From positions 1 through 38,128 of the forward strand of contig NZ_BMIV01000021.1 in assembly GCF_014642735.1 (NCBI RefSeq): 38,128 nucleotides of DNA, read 5' to 3'. The notes under the pieces are model-generated. The model saw only the letters and a list, made by a program, of their open reading frames with translations, was not told the DNA's origin and did not search any database. This DNA is from Paracoccus acridae (GTDB taxonomy: Bacteria > Pseudomonadota > Alphaproteobacteria > Rhodobacterales > Rhodobacteraceae). How positions within the stretch are numbered: position 1 is the first letter of the stretch; each line of letters starts with the position of its first letter. This document shows positions 26,196-33,842 of this stretch, piece by piece. The position numbers were made by a program, and so were the translations under genes.

Positions 26196-26948
26196 GTGTT
26201 CGACGTGTCAGATGAATACGCCCGTGCCAGGCCCGTCGCGCCGCCTGCAAGAACCGCCGCCTTCCAGGTGCGCGGCCGCTTCCTGACCGTTCTGACGCTT
26301 CGCATCGACAGCGGGATCGCCGATGACCGGTTCCACGCCCAGCTCGAGGAGCAGTTGGGCCGGACGCCGCAGTTCTTTTCCGGCGCCCCCGTGGTCCTGG
26401 ATCTGGCACAGGCGCCCGAAACGGCCGACCTCGACCGCATCCGCGCTCTGCTGGACAAGCTGCGCCAGCAGGGATTGCAGGTCTTCGGCGTCCAGAACGG
26501 CGATGGCTTCGATCCGGCCGCGCTGCGCGACCTGGGCCTGATCGCCGTGAACACGGGCCGCGACGCCCCCCTGCCCCGCAGAAGCGGCCCGGCCCAGCCC
26601 GCCGCCCCCGCCCGCCCGGCCGAAACCAAGGTCATCCGTTCGCCCGTCCGGTCGGGCCAGATGATCGTGGCCGAACAGGGCGACCTGACGGTGATCGGAT
26701 CGGTGGCCTCGGGGGCGGAGCTGATCGCGGCGGGCAACATCCACGTCTATGGCACCTTGCGCGGCCGGGCCATGGCGGGCTGCCACGGCAACGAGAACGC
26801 GCATATCTTCTGTCAAAGCCTGGACGCGGAATTGGTAGCGATTGCAGGGCTTTACCAGACCAGCGAGTCGCTGGACGACGCCGCCCGCCAACGCTGCACC
26901 CACATCTACCTGGAGAACGAGAAACTGCGCATGGAGGTAATTGCATGA
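26196..26948 (+). CDS. minC: Septum site-determining protein MinC
   Basis: Inhibitor of FtsZ ring formation, acting with MinD at the membrane; 250 aa. The N-terminal domain (AAFQVRGRFLTVLTLRI ... VLDLAQAPETADLDRIRALL) is typical. A Pro/Ala linker near residues 130-150 leads to the C-terminal beta-helix domain (SGQMIVAEQGDLTVIGSVA, SGAELIAAGNIHVYGTLRGRAMAG, IFCQSLDAELVAIAGLYQ). The start is a GTG at 26196 with AGGAG at 26187-26191; no ATG fits, and an upstream GTG at 26130 or a second GTG at 26205 are alternatives. The last four bases overlap the minD start (ATGA), so the genes are coupled. Confidence 0.9.
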   Translation: MFDVSDEYARARPVAPPARTAAFQVRGRFLTVLTLRIDSGIADDRFHAQLEEQLGRTPQFFSGAPVVLDLAQAPETADLDRIRALLDKLRQQGLQVFGVQNGDGFDPAALRDLGLIAVNTGRDAPLPRRSGPAQPAAPARPAETKVIRSPVRSGQMIVAEQGDLTVIGSVASGAELIAAGNIHVYGTLRGRAMAGCHGNENAHIFCQSLDAELVAIAGLYQTSESLDDAARQRCTHIYLENEKLRMEVIA

Positions 26949-27793
26949 CGCCTGAAGCCAAGAAGGACGCGCCCCTGGGGCGGGTCATCGTGATCACCTC
27001 GGGCAAGGGGGGCGTCGGCAAGACGACCTCGTCCGCGGCGATTTCCGCCGGGCTGGCGAAGCAGGGGTTCAAGACGGTCGTGATCGACTTCGACGTGGGC
27101 CTGCGCAACCTGGACATGATCATGGGCTGCGAACGCCGCGTGGTCTTCGACTTCATCAACGTCATCCAGGGTGACGCCAAGCTGAAGCAGGCGCTGATCA
27201 AGGACAAGCGGCTGGACACGCTGTTCATCCTGCCGACCTCGCAGACCCGCGACAAGGACGCCCTGACCAAGGAGGGTGTCGAGCAGATCCTGACCGAGTT
27301 GAAGGCCGAGTTCGACTATATCATCTGCGACAGCCCCGCAGGGATCGAGCGCGGCGCCCAGATGGCGATGTATTACGCCGACGAGGCCGTGGTCGTCACC
27401 AATCCCGAAGTGTCGTCCGTGCGCGACAGCGACCGCGTTCTGGGCCTGCTCAGCAGCCAGACCCGCCGCGCCGAAACCGACGGCGCCGAGCCGATCAAGG
27501 CCCAGGTCCTGCTGACCCGCTATGACCAGGACCGCGTGGACGGCGGCGAGATGATGACCGTCGAGGACGTGCTGGAGATCCTGGCCGTGCCGCTGCTGGG
27601 CGTGATCCCGGAAAGCAAGGCGATCCTGAAGGCCTCGAACGTCGGCACGCCGGTCGTCCTGGACGAACCTTCGGCCGCGTCCCGTGCCTATGAGGATGCG
27701 GTGGCCCGGCTGACCGGCACCCAGGTCGAGATGCGCATCCAGGGCGAACGCCGCCCCGGCCTGTTCCAGCGTTTGTTCAAGCGTGCGTCATGA
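26945..27793 (+). CDS. minD: Septum site-determining ATPase MinD
   Basis: Membrane-cycling ATPase that recruits MinC, 282 aa. The deviant Walker A is SGKGGVGKTTSSAA at residues about 19-32, followed by VIDFDVGLRNLDMIMGCERRVV and the Walker B-like DYIICDSPAGIE. The C-terminal amphipathic membrane anchor is visible as PGLFQRLFKRAS. The sequence is full length and intact. The gene overlaps minC and minE by ATGA at both ends. Confidence 0.97.
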   Translation: MTPEAKKDAPLGRVIVITSGKGGVGKTTSSAAISAGLAKQGFKTVVIDFDVGLRNLDMIMGCERRVVFDFINVIQGDAKLKQALIKDKRLDTLFILPTSQTRDKDALTKEGVEQILTELKAEFDYIICDSPAGIERGAQMAMYYADEAVVVTNPEVSSVRDSDRVLGLLSSQTRRAETDGAEPIKAQVLLTRYDQDRVDGGEMMTVEDVLEILAVPLLGVIPESKAILKASNVGTPVVLDEPSAASRAYEDAVARLTGTQVEMRIQGERRPGLFQRLFKRAS

Positions 27794-28068
27794 ACCTGTT
27801 CAGCTTTGTCCGCAAGCCGCGCCCGACCCAGACAGCCCAGACCGCCAAGGACCGGCTGCAGATCCTTCTTGCGCATGAACGCAGCAGCGGCACCGCCGAG
27901 GCCGATTACCTGCCCATGCTGCAACGCGACATCATCGCGGCGATCCGCAAATATGTTCCGATCGGGGAAAAGGAGGTCGATGTCCGCATGGAACGCGGCG
28001 ACCAGATGTCCAGCCTCGAGATCAACATCGAACTGCCCGGCGCGACCCCGACCCGCAAGCCGGTCTGA
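27790..28068 (+). CDS. minE: Topological specificity factor MinE
   Basis: Drives MinD oscillation and so restricts division to mid-cell; 92 aa. The N-terminal membrane-binding stretch MNLFSFVRKP is followed by the MinD-activating helix (AKDRLQILLAHERS) and the C-terminal topological domain (YLPMLQRDIIAAIRKYVPI, EVDVRMERGDQMSSLEINIELP). The length is in the family range. It is the last gene of a three-gene operon and is followed by a hairpin. Confidence 0.95.
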   Translation: MNLFSFVRKPRPTQTAQTAKDRLQILLAHERSSGTAEADYLPMLQRDIIAAIRKYVPIGEKEVDVRMERGDQMSSLEINIELPGATPTRKPV

Positions 28069-28075
28069 CGCCCAA

Positions 28076-28103
28076 GGTCCTGCCGCCGTCGCGCGGCGGG
28101 ACC
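28076..28103 (+). terminator. Hairpin after minE
   Basis: GGTCCTGCCGC (28076-28086) pairs with GCGGCGGGACC (28093-28103) with one G-U pair and a six-base loop. It begins eight bases after the minE stop. A T-run is lacking. The convergent repC gene ends 50 bases further on. Confidence 0.6.
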
Positions 28104-28144
28104 ACCCTGCCCCGACGGGCTTTCCCAGAACCATCGGACCCAAA

Positions 28145-28160
28145 GTTGACATCTGTCAAC
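28145..28160. other. parS-like palindrome at the repC stop
   Basis: GTTGACA-TC-TGTCAAC is a perfect 7-bp inverted repeat. It overlaps the stop codon of repC (28156-28158). It differs only at the centre (TC instead of GC) from the centromere consensus GTTNNNNGCNNNNAAC of repABC plasmids as I recall it, and shares its arms with the palindrome at 29304-29319. It is a likely RepB binding site. Confidence 0.6.
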
Positions 28161-29256
28161 TGGACGCCGCAACCGCATCGCGGTTCCGCAGCAAGGCCAT
28201 CACCATCGGCCCCACCCGGAAATCTTCGCTTTGCGCCAGCCGCCGCAGATAGGCGCCGGGGTTTCGGATGCTGGCGAACCGCTGCAGGATGCAGGACAGC
28301 ACAACGACCGCCCTGCCCTCGCCCATGCTGCGCCGGGCAAAGGCCCAGGTCTCGGCGGTGATCCCCAGCATGGGGCGGATGAATTCCGCAACCCCGACCA
28401 GATCGCGCCAGCTTCTCAGTGGTGCTGCCGCATAGGTCTCGATCTCTGGCGCTGCCTTCAGGATCGCGGCCAGCGGGGGCAGTTCATCCTGTTCCCGGCC
28501 CTTTTCAGATTCAAGGATATGAGAGTCTGTATTATGATGGTGGCGCTCATTTTGGCTGTCATTGGCGCTCATTTCCGGCGCGGGTTCCGCTTGCCGGGCC
28601 ATGTCCGCCAGCAATCGGCGCAGACGGCTTTCCAGGTCGGTCAGCGCGTCAAGGTCCAGCTTGCGTCGCATCAGGCGTTGCAGATCGGCCAGCCGGGCCG
28701 AGCACGGCGCCACGCCGTCGGGCAGCATGGCCGCATCCCGCATCAGCAGGGAAATGGTCTGCCGCAGCCGGCGCATATGCCGCGCCCTGTCCCTGGCCTG
28801 GTCGGCGGCCCGGACGATCTCGGACGCGCGCTGCAGCAGGGGGCGCAGATCGAAGCCGAAGACATGGTCGATCCGGCCGTTGCCGTCACGGGTGGCATAG
28901 CGCTTGCCGTTGGGGCTGTCCTGCCGCCGGATCATGCCTGCCGCGACAAGGGCGGACAGATGGCGGCGCAGCGTGCTTTCCGGCATGCCGTGAAGCCGCG
29001 ACGACAGCGAGGCATTCGACGGAAACACTGTCGGCGGGCCGTCGCGCAGGTCGCGCGCCGGATGAAAGGACAGCAGCGCCGACAGGACCGCAAGGTTGCG
29101 ATCCGTCAGGCCAAAGGCATCGCGGCCATCGGTCAGGGCCTGCAGCAAGGCCCATTTGTCGGCCGAAGGGCAGGGTGCGGTTGCCGGTGCCCTGGCAGCC
29201 GTCAGGCCAGCCGGTTGCGTCCGGCGCCCCGGGGGCGTCGTGGAAATATGCCTCAT
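28156..29256 (-). CDS. repC: RepC replication initiator of the repABC family
   Basis: Initiator protein that binds the origin within its own gene and starts plasmid replication. From ATG 29256 it has 366 aa; a GTG at 29268 is an alternative. No good ribosome-binding site is visible, in line with control through the repB-repC leader. The sequence has the Rhodobacterales form: DKWALLQALTDGRDAFGLTD, LSALLSFHPARDL, VFPSNASLSSRLHGMPESTLRRHLSAL, DSPNGKRYATRD, FGFDLRPLL, and the C-terminal SWRDLVGVAEFIRPMLGI and NPGAYLRRL. The winged helix is at about residues 60-120. The gene looks intact. An A/T-richer stretch near 28500-28560, inside the gene, is where repABC origins usually lie. Confidence 0.92.
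   Translation of the reverse strand: MRHISTTPPGRRTQPAGLTAARAPATAPCPSADKWALLQALTDGRDAFGLTDRNLAVLSALLSFHPARDLRDGPPTVFPSNASLSSRLHGMPESTLRRHLSALVAAGMIRRQDSPNGKRYATRDGNGRIDHVFGFDLRPLLQRASEIVRAADQARDRARHMRRLRQTISLLMRDAAMLPDGVAPCSARLADLQRLMRRKLDLDALTDLESRLRRLLADMARQAEPAPEMSANDSQNERHHHNTDSHILESEKGREQDELPPLAAILKAAPEIETYAAAPLRSWRDLVGVAEFIRPMLGITAETWAFARRSMGEGRAVVVLSCILQRFASIRNPGAYLRRLAQSEDFRVGPMVMALLRNRDAVAASS
28495..28570. other. Candidate replication origin region inside repC
   Basis: In repABC plasmids the origin lies in an AT-rich segment of the repC gene. Within this repC, the only clearly AT-richer patch is at about 28503-28560 (for example ATATGAGAGTCTGTATTATGA). I point to it on that ground only; no repeats typical of iterons are visible. 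Confidence 0.35.
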
Positions 29257-29303
29257 TCGTGATGTCACAAGGCAAAGGAATTGCGTCCGCCGGGACCGAC
29301 GGT

Positions 29304-29319
29304 GTTGACAGCCGTCAAC
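29304..29319. other. parS-like palindrome between repB and repC
   Basis: GTTGACAGCCGTCAAC fits the repABC centromere consensus GTTNNNNGCNNNNAAC exactly, with 6-bp perfect arms. It lies in the gap between repB and repC. Its TTGACA is also the -35 box of the antisense RNA promoter, so RepB binding here could affect that promoter. Confidence 0.72.
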
Positions 29320-29334
29320 TTCAGCCGCTATCTT
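29305..29334 (+). promoter_or_regulatory. Sigma-70 promoter of the antisense RNA
   Basis: TTGACA (29305-29310) and TATCTT (29329-29334) are separated by 18 bases. The promoter points against the rep operon and starts a transcript near 29341. Its place in the repB-repC gap is that of the incA antisense RNA promoter of repABC plasmids. Confidence 0.75.
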
Positions 29335-29340
29335 CGAGGT

Positions 29341-29395
29341 GCTAGATCGAGAGAACGGCCCTTTGGGATGTCATGTCCTGGGGGGCTTTTCTTTT
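29341..29395 (+). ncRNA. incA: Antisense RNA (incA type) controlling repC
   Basis: Predicted transcript of about 55 bases, opposite to the rep operon, in the gap between repB and repC. It begins about seven bases after the TATCTT box and ends in GCCC (29358-29361) pairing with GGGC (29383-29386), followed by TTTTCTTTT (29387-29395). Position, size and terminator agree with the incA counter-transcribed RNA of repABC plasmids, which pairs with the repB-repC leader and lowers RepC synthesis, and so sets copy number and incompatibility. The existence of the transcript is a prediction from promoter and terminator. Confidence 0.72.
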
Positions 29396-29435
29396 GCCGT
29401 CCTGTGCCTCCTTGGTTGTTGCCCTTCGATGTCCA

Positions 29436-30344
29436 TCACGACCGGCCCTTCTGCCAGTCGCGGTGAAGCTCTGCCATGCGGTCGATTAGCCAGTCGGCGA
29501 AGTCATGCCCGCCCCGGTCCAGTTCGATCACCGTTTTCGCCTTGCTGCGCCGCACCTGTCCCAGCGTGGCCCCGTCGGCGGATGCCAGGACCTGCGCCGC
29601 AGGCCGGGCAGGGGGGCTATTCAGCGCCGACAGGACGGCGGCAAAGCGCGTGTCGGAATCGGGCCCGACCGCCAGCGGCACCAGATCCTCGACCGGCCGC
29701 CCCTGGGCCTTCTGCGCCAGGACCAGCCAGCGGTCGCGTCCGGCCGAGGGAGCCGCCCCGATCGCGCGGATCAGCCGGTCGGGCAGGGCCTCGACCACCG
29801 TCAGCATCCGCGAAATCACCGTCTTGTCGATCGACAGCGCGTCGCAGACCAGCTTCCGGTCATAACCCGCGGCGACCATCTGCCTGGCGAAATTCGCCTT
29901 CTCGATAAAGCTCAGGTCCTTGCGGGCCGAGTTTTCCTGACCCTGCGCGACCACCAGTTCCCGGTCGTTCAGGCTGCGCACCATGGCCTTAACGGGCAGC
30001 CCCAGCCTGCGCATCGCGGCCACCCGGCGGCGTCCGAAGACGATGTCATAGCGCCCCTCGACATTGGGGGAATGGCGCAGCAGCACGGGGACCTGCTGGC
30101 CGTATTCCCGGATCGAGGACATCAGCGCCTCGATCCCGGCGGGGTCGTCGTCCAGCCGGTCCTCGATCCCGGCATCGTCGATCATGTCGGCGGGAACCTC
30201 GATGATCGCCCGGGATTTCAGTTCGTTGATAGATTTGGACACCGCGCCGATGGCGCCGCGGTCCGACCGGGGCAGGGGGGGCCGGCCGTCGTCGGGGACG
30301 GGCGCCGTCATCAGGTTCTTCAGCAGATCCTTGCGTGCCATCAT
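29436..30344 (-). CDS. repB: RepB partition protein, ParB family
   Basis: Centromere-binding protein of the repABC module, 302 aa. The N-terminal MARKDLLKNLM is the part that contacts RepA. ParB boxes follow: IREYGQQVPVLLRH, YDIVFGRRRVAAMRRLG and ENSARKDLSFIEKANFARQM, then the helix-turn-helix (DRKLVCDALSIDKTVISRMLTVVEALP). The C-terminal part ends in VIELDRGGHDFADWLIDRM. The start ATGATG overlaps the repA stop codon, with GGGGGG before it, so the genes are coupled. The gene looks intact, which contrasts with the damaged repA. Confidence 0.93.
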   Translation of the reverse strand: MMARKDLLKNLMTAPVPDDGRPPLPRSDRGAIGAVSKSINELKSRAIIEVPADMIDDAGIEDRLDDDPAGIEALMSSIREYGQQVPVLLRHSPNVEGRYDIVFGRRRVAAMRRLGLPVKAMVRSLNDRELVVAQGQENSARKDLSFIEKANFARQMVAAGYDRKLVCDALSIDKTVISRMLTVVEALPDRLIRAIGAAPSAGRDRWLVLAQKAQGRPVEDLVPLAVGPDSDTRFAAVLSALNSPPARPAAQVLASADGATLGQVRRSKAKTVIELDRGGHDFADWLIDRMAELHRDWQKGRS

Positions 30345-31458
30345 CCCCCCTTGCGGCCCCAGGCCGCCTGTATCAGTCCCTCGATCTCGCCGTTGACGGC
30401 ATTCAGGCTTTCGATGGCGCGTTCATAGGTCGCGCGGGTGAACTGGGACTTTTCCACCTCGTAGAGCGTCTGCTTGGTGATCCCCGCGTCGGAAATGGCG
30501 GTGGATTTCAGCACCGGGTGGTTCAGCACATGGTCACCGAACATGGACCGCATGAAGCTGACCATCTGGTTCTGCGGCCCGTCGCCGGGTTCATAGCGCG
30601 TCACGACATAGCGCATCCAGTCATAGTCCATGTCGCCCCCCGCCTCGGCCACCACCCCCAGCAGGTTCGAGGTCATCACGTCACCAGGATGGCCGTGGCC
30701 GCCGACAGCGCGGACATGGTCAGGAACCCCAGTTGCGGAGGGCAGTCGATCACGACGACGTCATAGTCGCCTTCGACCTCGGCCAGAACATTGCCAATCC
30801 TGGTAAAGAAATAGTTTCCGGACCGTTCGCGCAAAGCCATTGGCGTTGCGTGTTCGAATTCCATCAGGTCCAGGTTGCCGGGGATCAGGTCCAGGTTGGT
30901 GAAATAGGTCTTCTGGATCACCGCGCGCAGCGGCACCGGGTCGTCATAGCGGATGGAATCATAGATCGTGCCGCCGTCGGGCAGGTCGAATTCGGGCTGG
31001 ATCCCGTGCAGGGCCGACAGGCTTGCCTGCGGGTCCAGGTCGATGCCCAGCACCCGATAGCCGTCCAGGGCCAGCTTGCCGGAACCGCCCTTGAAGTTGA
31101 TGACCGTGATGACCTGAAGATGGTCGCCCCCGCGCCGGCCGGGCAGATATGTCCCGGGGGATTTCGCCCCCTTTTCAAGCAGTTCCCGCAAGGCCTGGAT
31201 ATCGGCGGGCGTATAGTAGCGCCGTCCTCCCGCGCGGGTTTCGGGCGAGGGTCCCCTGCCTTCCAGATCCAGCTTGCGCAGATAGGCGTCCTTGACGCCC
31301 AGCAGGTCCGCCACCTCTCCGCTGGTGAACTTGCGCAATTCGCGCTTGGCATCGGGGGGGAAAAGCTGTTCACGATGGGCTTGCAGCCGTTCGGACAAGG
31401 CGGCGGCATGGGCCCCCACCAGCTTGTCGATCCGCGTCTTCGGCTTCGCAGCCCCCAT
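30341..31458 (-). pseudogene. repA: RepA partition ATPase with two deletions
   Basis: ParA-type ATPase of the repABC module, broken in two ways. The N-terminal helix-turn-helix (TSGEVADLLGVKDAYLRKLDLE, residues about 45-66) is intact. At 31074/31075 the P-loop reads VINFKGGSGK directly followed by LALDGYRVL, where relatives have KGGSGKTTTAAHLAQ and more before LALxGYRVL; ten residues including the two Thr are missing, in frame. At about 30677-30680 the frame ends in AATAILVT-TGA, while the remaining part (MTSNLLGVVAEAGG...) continues in another frame; about 15 residues (a VHPQMLDVMSMCQFL-like block) are lost. The stop overlaps the repB start. ATP binding should be lost. The full protein would be about 398 aa. 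Confidence 0.85.
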
Positions 31459-31489
31459 GGCGCCCCCTTCCCGGTTGGCTGCGGCGTGG

Positions 31490-31526
31490 TTACGCTTTTA
31501 GCCGTCTTATTCAGTTTCGTGCGTAA
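31490..31526. promoter_or_regulatory. repA upstream region with inverted repeat
   Basis: TTACGC (31490-31495) and GCGTAA (31521-31526) form a spaced inverted repeat 32-68 bases upstream of the repA ATG (31458). RepA proteins of this family repress their own promoter at such sites. The -10 and -35 boxes on the minus strand are not clear enough to name. Confidence 0.4.
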
Positions 31527-31656
31527 GTTATTGTGCCCTTTTCCGATTCTGGCAAGTCTCTTTCTGGCGCCGCCCTGCCGGGGGCCCATACCTCTGGTTG
31601 TCCCTGCAATGCGTTTTCAGTAAAGGTAAGGAACTGCATGAAGAAGGAGCATCGTC

Positions 31657-31896
31657 ATGTCCGAATCCGGCGTCACGACCAAGGGCCAGACGACCCTTCC
31701 CAAGGCGGTGCGGCAAGCGCTTGGCCTGTCCCCGGGGGACCGGCTGCGCTATGTCATCCTGGATGACGGGCAGGTCCGCCTGATGCGGACGGTTCCCGTG
31801 GCAGGCCTGGCGGGCATGCTGCGCCGAGAGGGTCAGGAGCCCTTGTCCTTGCAGGACATGGACAGCGCCGTGGCCGAGGGCGCGCGCGGCGAATGA
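31657..31896 (+). CDS. vapB: AbrB/MazE-type antitoxin
   Basis: Small DNA-binding antitoxin, 79 aa. The N-terminal swapped-hairpin AbrB domain is seen as SGVTTKGQTTLPKAVRQALGL and SPGDRLRYVILDDGQVRLM (residues about 4-45). The C-terminal tail, which wraps the toxin in this family, is PLSLQDMDSAVAEGARG. AAGGAG precedes the ATG. Its stop overlaps the start of the toxin frame (ATGA), the usual arrangement of a vapBC operon. It lies just upstream of and divergent from repA, where plasmids often carry an addiction module. The partner is inactivated, so today it may only repress its own promoter. Confidence 0.85.
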   Translation: MSESGVTTKGQTTLPKAVRQALGLSPGDRLRYVILDDGQVRLMRTVPVAGLAGMLRREGQEPLSLQDMDSAVAEGARGE

Positions 31897-32297
31897 TCGC
31901 CTTGGACACCAATGTCCTTGTCCGGTTCCTGGTCCGCGACGATCCCCAGCAGGCTGCGGAAGCCTCGGCCCTGTTCGCGGGTCTGACCGAGGACAATCCC
32001 GCCTAGCTGTCCCGCGAGGTCCTGGTGGAACTGGTCTGGGTGCTAGAACGCGCCTATCGCCTTCCCCGCGCCGACATCGCCGGCGCCATCGACGCCCTGC
32101 TTGCCGCGCAGGAGGTGGTGGTCGAATCCCCCGACCGCATCGGCCTGGCCGTCGAACGGTATCGGCAGGGCGGGGCGGGCTTTTCCGACCATCTGATCGC
32201 CCTGGCGGCCCACGCCGCGGGCTGCAGCGCCACCTTCAGCTTCGACCGGCAGGCCGTGGCCCGGGCCGGCATGACGCCGGTGCCCGCCTTGGCGTGA
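31893..32297 (+). pseudogene. vapC: VapC-type PIN-domain toxin with an amber codon
   Basis: RNase toxin of the PIN family, whose frame of 135 codons is interrupted by TAG at 32004-32006 (codon 38). Before the stop: MIALDTNVLVRFLVRDDPQQ; after it, in the same frame: LSREVLVELVWVLERAY, FSDHLIALAAHAAGC and FSFDRQAVARAG. The acidic PIN residues (Asp5, the Glu of VELVWVLE, the Asp of FSDHLIA and the Asp of FSFDRQ) are all still encoded. The preceding residues NPA and the following LSREV fit relatives that have an aromatic residue at this position, so TAC or TAT to TAG by one change is likely. Everything else is intact, so the loss looks recent. Confidence 0.85.
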
Positions 32298-32896
32298 AGG
32301 CGTCCTTGATCGGGAAATCCGTTCCGGCAGGCAGGTCTTACAATGTCGGATGCGTCGTCGAAACGGTCGTTTGTGGATGTTTTCAAAGCCAGTTGTTGTT
32401 GATTGGTGCTGTTTTTAAGAAGGGCAGGGAGGCCAGATACGAGGCCTGTGCCTACTGTCAGCGCAGCACTCCTGTAGTCCAGAGCTGTTTGAGAGCAGCC
32501 TTCCGGGACGCAGAGCGGGCTGCTGACGACCCCAGAATTGCTGTCGATAAGCAAAGATTACCCGCTATATATCAACAATCCTTAGAATGGATCCCTGATC
32601 CGCAACTATGTTGATAACTGCGGCGTTGGCAGAGTACAGGCATGAAGTTATTGGCTATTTCTCTGGGACGCGCCTGAACAATCAGAAGGCTGATAGGTGG
32701 GGGTGGCAAGGCTTCTGAGTTCTTTGGCAGGTCCACGGCCAGCATGCGCTCCAGAAAGCTGCCCAAGGCGAGCACTCGGATCCAGCCTGAAAACGGAAGT
32801 CCTTTAACGGCATCTTAAGACAGTGTCGGTACATATGGGGCAGCCCGCGGATGCATTCGGCTGGCGTTCGTGCTCCTTGTAGAAAGTACCCGGTCC
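32298..32896. other. AT-richer non-coding stretch, nothing recognised
   Basis: About 600 bases without a supportable gene. Base composition is clearly richer in A and T than the neighbours, most of all at 32340-32420 and 32530-32620 (for example CTATATATCAACAATCC). Short open frames here have no family resemblance. It could be recent foreign DNA, a decayed mobile element, or a spacer. Confidence 0.4.
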
Positions 32897-33592
32897 ATGA
32901 CCTCTCTTTTGCCCTTGGCCACTGCCCTTGGCGTCGCCGTCCTTGCCGCAAGCCCGGCCGCTTCTTGTGAGCAGGCAGCGTTTGCTCCCTCGACCAAAGA
33001 GCATCTCCAGCCGCTCTCGGTCCCGGCGGCAGAGATCGGCGCCTGGCTGACGGCCTCCCCTTATTCCAGCGGCATCCACTTCACGTCCGAGCTGCATGGT
33101 CGCGACCTGTGGCTTGACATCACCGACTTCCCGGAGCGCACGCCCGAAGTCGGCTCGATACGGGCGTTGATGCAGCTGGGCCGGGTGGTGGGTGCGGATT
33201 TCGACCGGCTGGTGCTCGTTGACGGACAGGAGGCGCTGTTCGTTGTCGCCGAGACGGACCTGCGCAGCGTGGGTTGCCAGTTCATCTGGCCTGCCAACAC
33301 GGGAACGAACCCGATCGATCTGATGCGCAGGATGATTGAGGCTCTCCGGGAGGAGAACGGCGGCGGCCCGATCAAGGGCCTTTCGGAGACGGGCTCTGCG
33401 GGGACGAGCGTCAACGCCGTGGCCATTGTCGAGGATCATCTCAATGTGGCTTGGGTTGAAAGCGCCCGTCCGGGTGCAACGGCACCCGACATCCCGGACC
33501 AGCGTCCGGACCACATGGTCGGGCTTGAAGCACCGCGCGTTCAGGCTTCAGCCATGCCGGCCGGCGAAAGGCTTGCCTTCAACGGTCTGTAA
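32897..33592 (+). CDS. Secreted protein of unknown function
   Basis: 231 aa. The ATG at 32897 is followed by a signal peptide (MTSLLPLATALGVAVLAA, then SPAASC). The Cys after AAS might be a lipoprotein Cys, but position -3 is Ala, so simple secretion is as likely. The mature part has a mixed alpha/beta look (PAAEIGAWLTASPYS, GIHFTSELHGRDLWLDI, DFDRLVLVDGQEALFVVAETDLRS, NPIDLMRRMIEALREENG) and two further Cys? only one (VGCQF) is seen in this part. I recognise no family. There is no close neighbour on the same strand. A two-tier hairpin follows the stop. Confidence 0.7.
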   Translation: MTSLLPLATALGVAVLAASPAASCEQAAFAPSTKEHLQPLSVPAAEIGAWLTASPYSSGIHFTSELHGRDLWLDITDFPERTPEVGSIRALMQLGRVVGADFDRLVLVDGQEALFVVAETDLRSVGCQFIWPANTGTNPIDLMRRMIEALREENGGGPIKGLSETGSAGTSVNAVAIVEDHLNVAWVESARPGATAPDIPDQRPDHMVGLEAPRVQASAMPAGERLAFNGL

Positions 33593-33842
33593 AAGGCCGG
33601 TTGGAGTTGACGCTGCAGGCTGGAAGCAGCCAAAGCCCTAAGGCGGGCTGCAACGCCAGCCTGCAAGGCGGAGAGGTTCAGGCGGGCTTGGTTGGAGGCT
33701 GGGCGCTCAACGCAGGCCGCAGTTGCCGTCTTCAGACGATGTGAAGTGAAGCCATCAGTCAGACAGTTGATAGTGATCGCATGCACAGGCTCACTCAAGT
33801 GACCGGCCGTATCGTCCTGCGAAACTACCGTGGCCGAAGCTC
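33593..33842. other. Intergenic region with a two-tier hairpin
   Basis: No gene is supported. TGCAGGCTGG (33614-33623) pairs with CCAGCCTGCA (33655-33664 region, CCAGCCTGCA ending at 33664), and GCAGCC (33626-33631) pairs with GGCTGC (33646-33651) inside it. The structure begins about 20 bases after the stop of the secreted-protein gene and may end or protect its message; no T-run follows. Confidence 0.5.
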
